Source: JBBDYG01 sp040901765 (lineage in GTDB: Bacteria > Planctomycetota > Planctomycetia > Pirellulales > Lacipirellulaceae). Taken from it: a stretch of 64,000 nt of DNA. Under the pieces are notes generated by a model. It had not been told where the DNA came from, searched no databases, and saw only the letters and a list, made by a program, of their open reading frames with translations. The stretch covers positions 29,857 through 93,856 of the forward strand of contig JBBDYG010000089.1 of assembly GCA_040901765.1 (NCBI GenBank), given 5' to 3'. The position numbers and the translations under genes are program-made. Of this stretch, positions 8,737-16,551 are shown in pieces; within the stretch, counting starts at the first letter, position 1; each line of letters opens with the position of its first letter.

Positions 8737-9306
8737 ATGAAGACCCGCACGTTCATCGCCGTGGAGGCCAGCGACGCTATCCGCTCCGGCGCGCTCGCGG
8801 CAGCGGACCGACTGCGCCGCGTTGCCGAGGGCGTGAAATGGGTCGAACCGGAGAATCTCCACTGGACGCTGCAATTCCTGGGGGACATCGACGACGCGGA
8901 GATCGCCGAGGTTTGCCAGCGAGTGGGCGAAGCGTCGGCGGCGACACCCGCCTTCTCGCTCGCCGTCGCGGGAGTTGGCGCGTTCCCCGATTTGGATCGG
9001 CCCAAGACGCTGTGGGTGGGTGCCCACGAGGGAGCCGCGGAAATGACGGCCTTACAAGGCGCGATCGAGGCGAGCCTCGCCGACATGGGCTTTCGCGGCG
9101 ACCGTCGGCGGTACGTGCCGCACCTCACCATCGGTCGCGTTAGCGGCCGCGGCCTCACGTCCAACCCGGACCTGGCCGCCCGCCTCGCCAAGCTCACCGA
9201 CCTACCAATTGGCGAGATGCTCGTCGACGAGGTGACGGTCTACGCCAGTCGCCTGGCGCGCGCCGGCTCGGCGTACACCGTGCTGGCGCGGTTGGAGCTG
9301 GCGTAG
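8737..9306 (+). CDS. thpR: RNA 2',3'-cyclic phosphodiesterase
   Basis: A 189-residue 2H-phosphoesterase of the ThpR/LigT family, which opens 2',3'-cyclic phosphates on RNA ends. The two catalytic HxT motifs are HWTLQFLG (near residue 46) and HLTIGRV (near 129), the usual spacing. Start ATG 8737 (MKTRTFIAVEA) fits the family N-terminus. It lies 28 bases after the HEPN toxin gene on the same strand, so it could be co-transcribed with a module that targets RNA; this link is only an inference. The stop codon TAG (9304-9306) is part of a family A palindrome. Confidence 0.9.
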   Translation: MKTRTFIAVEASDAIRSGALAAADRLRRVAEGVKWVEPENLHWTLQFLGDIDDAEIAEVCQRVGEASAATPAFSLAVAGVGAFPDLDRPKTLWVGAHEGAAEMTALQGAIEASLADMGFRGDRRRYVPHLTIGRVSGRGLTSNPDLAARLAKLTDLPIGEMLVDEVTVYASRLARAGSAYTVLARLELA

Positions 9307-9383
9307 GTCAGGCTTTCCCGCCTGACTTGACGCGGTGACGCCGTCTCCTCCGCATCAAGTCAGGCGGGAAAGCCTGACCTACA
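9303..9383. repeat. Intergenic palindrome, family A copy 2
   Basis: GTAGGTCAGGCTTTCCCGCC pairs with GGCGGGAAAGCCTGACCTAC at the far end, a perfect 20-base match that extends a few bases further inwards (CTGACTTGA/TCAAGTCAG). The left arm supplies the thpR stop codon. The hairpin could act as a terminator or protect the mRNA 3' end. Confidence 0.85.
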
Positions 9384-9940
9384 CCCAAGCCCACCCAAAT
9401 TATTTTCCAAAACTTTGGCTAGCTGCGATTGCACGTCTTGCCGAAACTTACTACGCTGCGATTATTGAATTCGAGCACATTGCCGAAATCAATTCTCTTG
9501 AGGACGGTCTCACTGATTCTTCTGGCCCCCGGGTACTGACAGGCCCGTGCAACTGACAGGCAGGTGGAGTGAACGCGAACTTATTCGCCCACACCTCGAA
9601 CGCATGTCACCGCCCGTTAGCGTGGCGGCTCTGGTTGCGTCAGCATGTCGCCCAACAAGTTATCGACCGCCACATTTTCATTGATCATTTGGCCCTTCGT
9701 ATCCGTGTGGCCCTCTGCTCGCTGAACTGGAAGTGCCGCATTCGGCGTTGAGTCGCCCCCGCTAAGCCCCTTCTTGGGGCCGCCTGCCGTTACTGCCCGA
9801 GAAGCCGCGGATGATCCGCCGGGCAGGTTCTTTCCCAGTATTCGTGCTCCGCTCCGAAGACACCGCATCGCGGCCGCTGCCGTGGAGCCATAGGTCACGG
9901 GCAGTCTTTTGGCGGCTTCGCCAAGGAAGGATTTCTCTCC
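9384..9940. other. Gene-free stretch before the DUF3326 gene
   Basis: No convincing gene is visible in these 557 bases. Short frames exist on both strands. One on the minus strand (9617-9958) gives a proline-, glycine- and serine-rich peptide ending in GDMLTQPEPPR, which could be a decayed remnant but cannot be supported. The last 15 bases carry AAGGAAGG, the probable ribosome binding site for the next gene. No tRNA or riboswitch fold was recognised. Confidence 0.5.
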
Positions 9941-11389
9941 ATGAAGGTTACCGAACAAGAAGTAATTGTGCGCAACTGGCTCGACGGAGGTTCGCCGCTG
10001 GTGAACCTACGGGCGGCGGTCGATTCCGCCTGCGGTCGCAAGTCGGCTCCGATCCGACTGGCCGTTGTGGGCAAGAATCGCGAAGGGCACATCTGCGAGA
10101 TGGAAGCCGTTGCGACCAGCGGTCGGGGCAAGCCTGCCCTTCCCTCCAGCGTGTTCGACTATCGCCAGCGTAAGTTTGGCCGCACCTCGGCGTTCAACGC
10201 CGTGATGCTGATCCCGACCGGCGTGGACTGCGCTATCGGCGGTCACGCCGGGGACGCCACCCCGGCGGCCCGGCTACTCGCATCGCAGTGCGACCACCTG
10301 GTGCTCCATCCCAATGTCGTCAATGCCTCCGACATCAACGAGCAGTCCGACAACAGCCTGTACGTTGAAGGAAGCATCATCTGCCGGCTGATGATGGGCA
10401 CCGTGGGCCTGCGCAAGGTTCGCCAGAACCGCGTGCTGCTCGTCACCGAGGCCCGGCCCGATGCGCCAAACGTGGTCGATCAAACGATCAACTGCGCTGA
10501 AGGCGCCCGGGCGACTCTGGGCATGGATCTCCGCGACGTGATCGTGCTCGAAGAGGGTTTGCTCATGCAGACCGGTGTGGCCGACTCGGGTCGCGTAACC
10601 GGTCAGATTGATCGCATGGCCAATCTTATCGAGCTACTGAAGGATCGCCGCGACAGCTACGATGCCGTAGCATTGGCGACTCGCATCACGCCTCACATTG
10701 ACACGGTCGAGCTGCACCGCGCCTACTTCGGCGACGGGGGCCCGAACCCGTGGGGAGGCGTCGAGGCAGTGTTGACCCATACGCTGTCGACGATCCTTAA
10801 CGTGCCAACCGCTCATGCTCCGACGATGAGCAGCGAGGCCCTGCGGACCGAAAGCTGGGGCGTGGTCGAACCGCGCAAGGCGGCCGAGATCATCTCGACC
10901 ACCTACCTGTTCTGCGTCCTCAAGGGCCTCAACCGGGCGCCGCGGATTGTCGAAACGCCGACCGAGGCATTCGATCCTTCGGTTCTGAACGTCGAGGACA
11001 TATCGTGCCTGGTGATTCCCGATGGCTGCGTCGGCTTGCCCACCTTGGCGGCTGTCGAGCAAGGGATTCCCGTTATCGCGGTTCGGAGCAACACGAACCT
11101 GATGCGGAACGATCTCAACGACCTGCCGTTCCGGGCCGGCCAATTGCTGTACGCCGAGAATTACTACGAGGCGGCGGGTATCATGGCGGCGCTCAAGAAC
11201 GGTATCGCTCCGGCGTCGCTGGAGCGGCCCATGCAGTCGATGCGCGTCGAGCGGTACTCGGCGGTCGCCAAGACCAACGGTCACACCAATGGGCACTCCA
11301 CGCCGGTGCGGGCCAAGAACGGTAAGGCGAACGGCCGCACGAATGGTCACACCAACGGCGCCGAACTCGTGGGAGCACTCGGGTCGTGA
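9941..11389 (+). CDS. DUF3326 protein with an NGH-rich tail
   Basis: A 482-residue protein of the DUF3326 family, known mainly from cyanobacteria and planctomycetes, function unestablished. Conserved-looking blocks are MLIPTGVDCAIGGHAGDATP, HPNVVNASDINE, LYVEGSIICRLMMG and CLVIPDGCVGLPTLAAVEQGIPVIAV. After about residue 440 the protein changes to a low-complexity tail with repeated NGHTNGH/NGKANGRTNG units. AAGGAAGG lies upstream of the ATG. The stop overlaps the next start as GTGA (11386-11389), so its translation is probably coupled to that of the PLP decarboxylase. A joint metabolic role is likely but the reaction cannot be named. Confidence 0.85.
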   Translation: MKVTEQEVIVRNWLDGGSPLVNLRAAVDSACGRKSAPIRLAVVGKNREGHICEMEAVATSGRGKPALPSSVFDYRQRKFGRTSAFNAVMLIPTGVDCAIGGHAGDATPAARLLASQCDHLVLHPNVVNASDINEQSDNSLYVEGSIICRLMMGTVGLRKVRQNRVLLVTEARPDAPNVVDQTINCAEGARATLGMDLRDVIVLEEGLLMQTGVADSGRVTGQIDRMANLIELLKDRRDSYDAVALATRITPHIDTVELHRAYFGDGGPNPWGGVEAVLTHTLSTILNVPTAHAPTMSSEALRTESWGVVEPRKAAEIISTTYLFCVLKGLNRAPRIVETPTEAFDPSVLNVEDISCLVIPDGCVGLPTLAAVEQGIPVIAVRSNTNLMRNDLNDLPFRAGQLLYAENYYEAAGIMAALKNGIAPASLERPMQSMRVERYSAVAKTNGHTNGHSTPVRAKNGKANGRTNGHTNGAELVGALGS

Positions 11390-12858
11390 CGGACGTAGGC
11401 GACCAGAACCGGACGCCGATTCTCGACACGCTCGCGGACTATCTCGCGAAGGACATCTACCCGTTTCACACGCCGGGTCACAAAGGAGGCCGATTCGTGC
11501 CCCCCGAGCTGACCCGGCTGTGGGGCGCGGACGTGCTCGCGTTCGATCTGCCGGCGATGACCGCCACCGACAACACGCTCCACCCCACGGGTTGCGTGCT
11601 CGAAGCCCAGCAGCTTGCGGCGGAACTGTTCGGAGCGGCGGAAACCTTCTACCTCGGCAGTGGCTCGACCACGGCCGTGGCAGCAATGCTGCTCGCGGCC
11701 GTGCCACCTGGCGAGACAGTGCTCATTCCACGGAATGTCCACCGCAGCGTCGCCTCGGCGCTCGTGCTCTCCGGTGCGCGTCCCAAGTTCCTACCGCATG
11801 AGGTGCTGCCGGAGTGCGGGGCGCTCGCGGTGTCGGTCGAAGCGGTTGCGGCGGCGCTCCGCGAAGAGCCAAGGCCCGTGGCAGTGCTGCTCACGCGGCC
11901 GAGTTACTACGGGCTGGCGAGCGATCTCACGCCGATTGCCGAGGCGTGTCATGCCGTCGGCGTTCCGCTAATCGTGGATGAGGCGCACGGCGCCCACCTG
12001 GCGTTCCTGCCGCCGGGCGGCCTGCGGCCGGCGCTGGAGTGCGGCGCGGACCTCGTCGCGCAAAGCTCGCACAAGACGCTTGGCTCGCTCGTAGGCTCGG
12101 CGCAGCTTCACGTAGGGCACCATTCGCCAGTCCCCGCGGCGCAAGTTCGCGATGCACTCAACTTGCTGCAGACCACCAGCCCCAATTACCTGCAACTCGC
12201 GTCGCTCGACGCCGTGCGGCGGCACTTGTGGCTGCACGGCGCGGAATTATTCCGCGGCGCGGTCGAAGAAGCGGAGCGACTGGCCGATGAAATTGACGCA
12301 GTGCCGGGCCTACGCGTCCTGCGCCCCGAGAGCGTCCCGAAGCTTGCTGGCCATCTTCGCGACCCCCTGCGACTCGTTGTGAACGTCGTCGGTACCGGCT
12401 GGACGGGCTACGAGGTGGAACGTTATCTGCGAATGAAGCATCGCGTCGAGGATGAAATGGCCGACTGGTTCAACATCGTGTTGATCCTCAGCCCGCACGA
12501 CGACCCACAGGCGCGCGAGCGGTTGATCGCAGGGCTGCGCAGTGTAAGCGAGCAACCGCGGGAGCAACCTGAGTCAGCAATCGCCCAAGCGATCCACCTA
12601 TTACAACCGGCAATTCCACCGTTGATTATGACTCCGCGTGAAGCGGCGCTCGGTAAGAAAGAAATCGTGATGCGATCAACAGCGGTCGATCGCGTCTGCG
12701 CCGAGACGATCACGTTTTATCCCCCCGGAATACCACTGATCATGCCGGGCGAGCGAATCACCGCGGAAACGCTTGCCGTATGCGATGCCCTGCTTGCCGG
12801 CGGTGCCCACTGCTACGCGAGCGATCCTACACTTGGTACCATACGTGTCGCAAAGTAG
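11386..12858 (+). CDS. Orn/Lys/Arg decarboxylase-type PLP enzyme
   Basis: A 490-residue fold-type I PLP enzyme of the major Orn/Lys/Arg decarboxylase group. It shows PFHTPGHKGG near residue 25, the cofactor-binding DEAHGAHL (near 198) and the Schiff-base lysine in QSSHKTLGSL (near 228). The length fits the short SpeA-type/Gram-positive group rather than the 700-residue enterobacterial inducible enzymes. The start is GTG 11386, overlapping the stop of the DUF3326 gene. Likely products are polyamines such as agmatine or cadaverine, but the substrate is not decided by visible residues. Confidence 0.88.
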   Translation: MTDVGDQNRTPILDTLADYLAKDIYPFHTPGHKGGRFVPPELTRLWGADVLAFDLPAMTATDNTLHPTGCVLEAQQLAAELFGAAETFYLGSGSTTAVAAMLLAAVPPGETVLIPRNVHRSVASALVLSGARPKFLPHEVLPECGALAVSVEAVAAALREEPRPVAVLLTRPSYYGLASDLTPIAEACHAVGVPLIVDEAHGAHLAFLPPGGLRPALECGADLVAQSSHKTLGSLVGSAQLHVGHHSPVPAAQVRDALNLLQTTSPNYLQLASLDAVRRHLWLHGAELFRGAVEEAERLADEIDAVPGLRVLRPESVPKLAGHLRDPLRLVVNVVGTGWTGYEVERYLRMKHRVEDEMADWFNIVLILSPHDDPQARERLIAGLRSVSEQPREQPESAIAQAIHLLQPAIPPLIMTPREAALGKKEIVMRSTAVDRVCAETITFYPPGIPLIMPGERITAETLAVCDALLAGGAHCYASDPTLGTIRVAK

Positions 12859-12939
12859 TCCTCTCGCTCCGCGAGTGGACCGTCATCTCACGGAGTGAGA
12901 TGGCTACTATGTGCCCAAATCTGAAATCATAAACTGTCG

Positions 12940-14058
12940 ATGCCCAGCACCCTGCCCCGCCCCGAAGCAAAGCCCCGTGCGGCCACGAGCGCGATGGGCT
13001 TGCCCGTTTCTTGGTACTTTGATCCCGAAATCTGGGAGATCGAGCGCTGCAAGCTATTCGATCGTGGACACGGCTACGTTGGGCATGCGGCGATGGTCCC
13101 CAACGAAGGTGATTACATCGCACTGGCCTCCGCTAATGACGGTTGGCTGCTCACGCGCAGCCGCGGTGAAGTGCATGCGGTCTCCAACGTCTGCCGCCAT
13201 CGCCAGGCGCGGATGCTCGACAGTCGTGGCACGGCCAAGCGGATCGTCTGCCCGGTTCACAATTGGGCTTACGACTGCCGAGGCCGCCAAGTGGCCGCTC
13301 CTCACTTCGACGAGAATCCTTGCTTGAACCTTGAGACTCGCGAACTGACCGAGTGGAACGGTTTGCTCTATGCCGGCCCTCACGACCCGCGCCGCGATTT
13401 CGCGCCGCTGACAGGCTCATTCGCGTTCGATGACGATGATTACGTGCTCGACCGGATCGACATTGAGGAGTATTCGATCAACTGGAAGGCAATCATCGAG
13501 GTGTTTGTCGAGGATTACCACATTGGCGCGGTGCATCCCGGCTTCCGGGCGTTTGTCGATACGGGCCACGTTCGCTCGGGCGGAGATTCGCAGCTTGGCA
13601 GTCGGTTCTTTCTTGAAAAAGTCCGCACCCGCTGGCCGCCCGGAGCCGCGGGATCGAAGCAGTTTGCCGAGTATCAACGGCTACTTCTGGACATCGACGG
13701 CGGCCGTGAGCCTGAATTCGGCGCCGTATGGCTTTGCTATTTCCCCAACCAACTCATCGAGATCTATCCGCATGCGTTTGTAGTGAGCACCTACGAAAGC
13801 CTCGCGCCCGAGCGAACGCGGGTCTGCTCCGAGTACTATTTCCGTCGCGAAGTTTACGAGACGCGCCAGGATTTCGTGGAAGTCGCCAACGCCGTATTCG
13901 CCGAGGTCTCAGCTGAAGATCAGGAAGTAAGCGAGCGGCTCCACGCCGGCCGCAGCGCCCTATACCGTCGCGGCGTCGATCAGCCGGGGCCATATCAGCA
14001 GCCGATGGAGCAAGGCCTGGCCCACTTCCACGAATTCTTGCGCAACGCGTGCGCATAA
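12940..14058 (+). CDS. Rieske non-haem iron oxygenase, large subunit
   Basis: A 372-residue aromatic-ring-hydroxylating dioxygenase alpha-subunit-like protein. The Rieske [2Fe-2S] ligands are Cys85 and His87 (CRHRQ) and Cys104 and His107 (CPVHNW). The mononuclear iron site is EDYHIGAVHPG, with His194 and His199. The C-terminal catalytic domain includes AVWLCYFPNQLIEIYPHAF. No small subunit or reductase gene is adjacent, which suggests the homotrimeric type (choline, carnitine or glycine-betaine monooxygenase-like) rather than a classic two-subunit dioxygenase. The substrate is unknown. The stop codon lies in a strong palindrome. Confidence 0.9.
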   Translation: MPSTLPRPEAKPRAATSAMGLPVSWYFDPEIWEIERCKLFDRGHGYVGHAAMVPNEGDYIALASANDGWLLTRSRGEVHAVSNVCRHRQARMLDSRGTAKRIVCPVHNWAYDCRGRQVAAPHFDENPCLNLETRELTEWNGLLYAGPHDPRRDFAPLTGSFAFDDDDYVLDRIDIEEYSINWKAIIEVFVEDYHIGAVHPGFRAFVDTGHVRSGGDSQLGSRFFLEKVRTRWPPGAAGSKQFAEYQRLLLDIDGGREPEFGAVWLCYFPNQLIEIYPHAFVVSTYESLAPERTRVCSEYYFRREVYETRQDFVEVANAVFAEVSAEDQEVSERLHAGRSALYRRGVDQPGPYQQPMEQGLAHFHEFLRNACA

Positions 14059-14111
14059 AGCCGCGACCGCTGGTCGCGGAATCCAGTGCGACCAGCGGTC
14101 GCGGCTTTATG
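14054..14111. terminator. Strong palindrome over a stop codon, family D
   Basis: The left arm starts CATAAAGCCGCGACCGCTGG and its perfect 24-base complement ends at 14111. The left arm contains the TAA stop of the Rieske gene. A shorter relative (CCGCGACCAACGGTCGCGG followed by CTTTATGG) is at 18118-18143. The stem is stable enough to end transcription, although no U-run follows. Confidence 0.75.
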
Positions 14112-14181
14112 TCTCGGTTGACACCGCTCGCGGATTCACCATCATAGTTCCAGCGGCCAATTGTCCAAACCGGAGGCACTG

Positions 14182-15603
14182 ATGCACGACTTGCCTGAAT
14201 TTTCGGGTGCCGATAACGGCGGAACCGACAACGTCCCGTGGTGGAAACTTCTCAACAGTTACCACTGGTTCGTCTTGATTGTTGCGGCCCTCGGTTGGCT
14301 CTTCGACACGATGGACCAGCAGCTTTTTTTGCTGGCTCGTGTCGATGCGATGCGCGAATTACTAGGCTCCCAAGTAGTCCCGCCGGGAAGAGAGCTAAAA
14401 GGTTTAATCACTGAGTATAGTGGATACGCCACGTCCATCTTTATGTTGGGATGGGCCGCGGGAGGACTGTTATTTGGTGTCTTAGGCGATCGCATCGGTC
14501 GAGCCAAAACGATGATGATCACCATTTTGATGTACTCGATTTTCACAGGTCTCAGTGCGTTCTCAATCGGTTTCTGGGATTTTGCCGTTTACCGCTTTCT
14601 CACTGGGCTGGGTGTTGGCGGCGAGTTTGCGGTCGGTGTGTCGCTCGTCGCGGAAGTCATGCCCGTGAAGGCCCGCCCCTATGCGCTCGGCCTGCTGCAG
14701 GCGCTGTCCGCAGTGGGTAATATGACGGCCGCGCTAATTAGCATGAGTCTGGGCCATTTAGAAGAAAGTGGCGGACTGCAGGGTTTGGAATTGTTTGGCA
14801 CTCAACTTAATGCATGGCGGCTGATGTTTATTGTCGGCATACTTCCCGCGCTGCTCGTGATTGTGATTCGACGCCGGCTGAAGGAGCCAGAGCAATGGAA
14901 GTCCTCGGTGCAGTCAGGCAAGACTCAGCAGAAGGCGGGTTCCTACGCTGCGCTCTTCAGCGATCCCCGCTGGAGAAAGAATGCTATTGTCGGCGTGATT
15001 CTCGCGTCGTCTGGTGTGGTGGGCTTGTGGGGCATCGGGTTTTTCTTTCCCGACTTGATCGACTCGGTGTTTCGCAAGTCTCTAGCTGACAAGGGCATGA
15101 CGGATGTAGAACTCAATGGCACCATCACGCGGTGGAAGGGCATTGCATCGTTGATGACGAATTTAGGTGCGTTCTTCGGAATCTACGGATTCGCAATTCT
15201 TACGCAGCGGATTGGTCGTCGTCCGGCATTTCTGATCGCGTTTCTAGCCGCGATGGGAAGTACGCTGCTGGTGTTCGGACGGCTGAGTACACCCACGGAT
15301 GTCTTTTGGATGCTGCCCCTCATGGGATTCTGCCAACTGGCACTATTCGGGGGCTACGCAATTTACTTCCCCGAACTTTTCCCGACGTACCTCCGCAGTA
15401 CCGGTATCTCGTTCTGCTACAACGTCGGCCGGATCGTGGCGGCGTTTGGCCCGTCGCTGCTCGGTCAACTCAGTAGCAACGTCTTTAGCGATTACGCGGA
15501 GCCGATGCGGCCGGCGGCAATGGTCATGTGCAGCGTATTCGTAATCGGCATTCTCGCCCTCCCCTTCGCGCCTGAAACCAAAGACAAGCCGCTGCCGGAA
15601 TAG
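14182..15603 (+). CDS. MFS transporter, sugar/organic-acid porter type
   Basis: A 473-residue, twelve-helix major facilitator protein of the inner membrane. The loop 2-3 signature appears as GVLGDRIGRAKTM, and helix 1 has FDTMDQQLFLLAR with charged residues typical of substrate sites. The helix 4-5 region contains FLTGLGVGGEFAVGVSLVAEV, as in the metabolite:H+ symporter (SP/AAHS-like) group. The frame is open from TTG 14161, but GGAGG at 14172-14176 places the start at ATG 14182. Its neighbour is a Rieske oxygenase whose substrate it may import; that link is an inference. Confidence 0.88.
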   Translation: MHDLPEFSGADNGGTDNVPWWKLLNSYHWFVLIVAALGWLFDTMDQQLFLLARVDAMRELLGSQVVPPGRELKGLITEYSGYATSIFMLGWAAGGLLFGVLGDRIGRAKTMMITILMYSIFTGLSAFSIGFWDFAVYRFLTGLGVGGEFAVGVSLVAEVMPVKARPYALGLLQALSAVGNMTAALISMSLGHLEESGGLQGLELFGTQLNAWRLMFIVGILPALLVIVIRRRLKEPEQWKSSVQSGKTQQKAGSYAALFSDPRWRKNAIVGVILASSGVVGLWGIGFFFPDLIDSVFRKSLADKGMTDVELNGTITRWKGIASLMTNLGAFFGIYGFAILTQRIGRRPAFLIAFLAAMGSTLLVFGRLSTPTDVFWMLPLMGFCQLALFGGYAIYFPELFPTYLRSTGISFCYNVGRIVAAFGPSLLGQLSSNVFSDYAEPMRPAAMVMCSVFVIGILALPFAPETKDKPLPE

Positions 15604-15606
15604 ATA

Positions 15607-15656
15607 GCCGACCCATCCTGGGTCGGCGAAAAAAAACGCCGACCAGGATGGTCGGG
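15607..15656 (-). terminator. Twin hairpins with an A/T run between convergent genes
   Basis: Two hairpins, GCCGACCC-ATCC-TGGGTCGGC-like (15607-15627) and CCGACCA-GGA-TGGTCGG (15639-15655), flank a run of eight A. On the minus strand the second hairpin is followed by eight T, a textbook intrinsic terminator for the DUF4112 gene. Its arms adjoin that gene's stop codon. The first hairpin may end transcription of the MFS gene. Confidence 0.8.
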
Positions 15657-16190
15657 CTAGGTGAGCGCATTCCAAATCCACGCCAAGATCGTATACGCTG
15701 CGATCACACTCCCGATTAGCAGCAGGACGAGCATCGCCATCAGACCGATCACAAACAGCCGGTCGCCCCATTCGAGCCGGCGTTCTTGGCTCGGCGTGGC
15801 TTGGGCGTGGCGGCGCATCAACTCGACATTGCGGTTGTTCGCCTTCCAATAGACATCGAACAAGTCGCCCACAATGGGCACAATCCCCACCACGTAGTCC
15901 AGCGCGATGTTGAGCGCCATCCGCGCCACGGTGACGCGCGGCACACCAGCTTTGGTCGCCGCCTGCAGGATGTACAGCGAAATGAGCGAGGTTGCCGTGT
16001 CGCCAAAGCCAGGGATTAGCCCCAGCAACACGTCCAGCCCGAACCGAATATTAAGTCCGGGAATGCGAAAGACGCTATCGAGCCAGTGAGCAAGCAGTTC
16101 CAAATCGGCTGCCCGCTCCCGCTTGGTAGCGCCCTTGCCCGGAATGATCAATTCCTGCTCGGGCCGGACGGAAGAGGCCACGTGGCTCAT
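15657..16190 (-). CDS. DUF4112 membrane protein
   Basis: A 177-residue protein matching the DUF4112 pattern: LLAHWLDSVFRIPG, then RFGLDVLLGLIPGFGDTATSLISLYIL, and LDYVVGIVPIVGDLFDVYWKANNRN. It has amphipathic and hydrophobic segments near residues 50-75 and 90-110, and a clear C-terminal transmembrane helix (about 148-172). The function of the family is unknown. It is followed on the same strand by a terminator. The upstream GlsB-like gene is 15 bases away on the same strand, so the two small membrane proteins probably form an operon. Confidence 0.85.
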   Translation of the reverse strand: MSHVASSVRPEQELIIPGKGATKRERAADLELLAHWLDSVFRIPGLNIRFGLDVLLGLIPGFGDTATSLISLYILQAATKAGVPRVTVARMALNIALDYVVGIVPIVGDLFDVYWKANNRNVELMRRHAQATPSQERRLEWGDRLFVIGLMAMLVLLLIGSVIAAYTILAWIWNALT

Positions 16191-16205
16191 TCGACACTCG
16201 ATTCC

Positions 16206-16469
16206 TTAGACGCGTTTGCCAACTTGCATGAACAACAGGATCGCGATCACGGCGCCAATGGTGGACATGATCCAGCCGGCCGGTTCATAAATATTCGCTT
16301 CGCCGCTGAAGATCCAGGAAATCATGCCGCCCACCAGCGATCCGACCACGCCGAGCAGCATGGTCATCAACATGCCCATCGGCTGCCGTCCCGGCACGAG
16401 GAACCGCGCGATGGCACCGACAATCAGTCCGAAGACCGCCCAGGCGATAATTGCAACGAGTGTTTCCAT
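16206..16469 (-). CDS. GlsB/YeaQ/YmgE-family membrane protein
   Basis: An 87-residue, three-helix inner-membrane protein of the transglycosylase-associated (GlsB/YeaQ/YmgE) family, which is linked to general stress in other bacteria. Typical blocks are FGLIVGAIARFLVPGRQPMG and TMLLGVVGSLVGGMISWIF. Start ATG 16469 has GGAG about 8 bases upstream; the longer frame to 16520 adds a polar N-terminus not seen in the family. It precedes the DUF4112 gene and is likely co-transcribed with it. Confidence 0.9.
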   Translation of the reverse strand: METLVAIIAWAVFGLIVGAIARFLVPGRQPMGMLMTMLLGVVGSLVGGMISWIFSGEANIYEPAGWIMSTIGAVIAILLFMQVGKRV

Positions 16470-16551
16470 AGTTATGACTCCGTCAAAATGCGTGAAGGGG
16501 CGTACCGACGCCGAATTCATGGCAAATGACGTGCCAACAGGTCATTGTGAA

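Noticed and set aside
9617..9958. Minus-strand protein of 113 residues upstream of DUF3326
   Set aside because: It lacks a ribosome binding site and any recognisable motif, and it runs through the start region of the DUF3326 gene.
10634..11707. Minus-strand frame of 357 residues
   Set aside because: It is a shadow of the DUF3326 and decarboxylase genes, rich in Arg and Pro as expected for an antisense frame in high-GC DNA.
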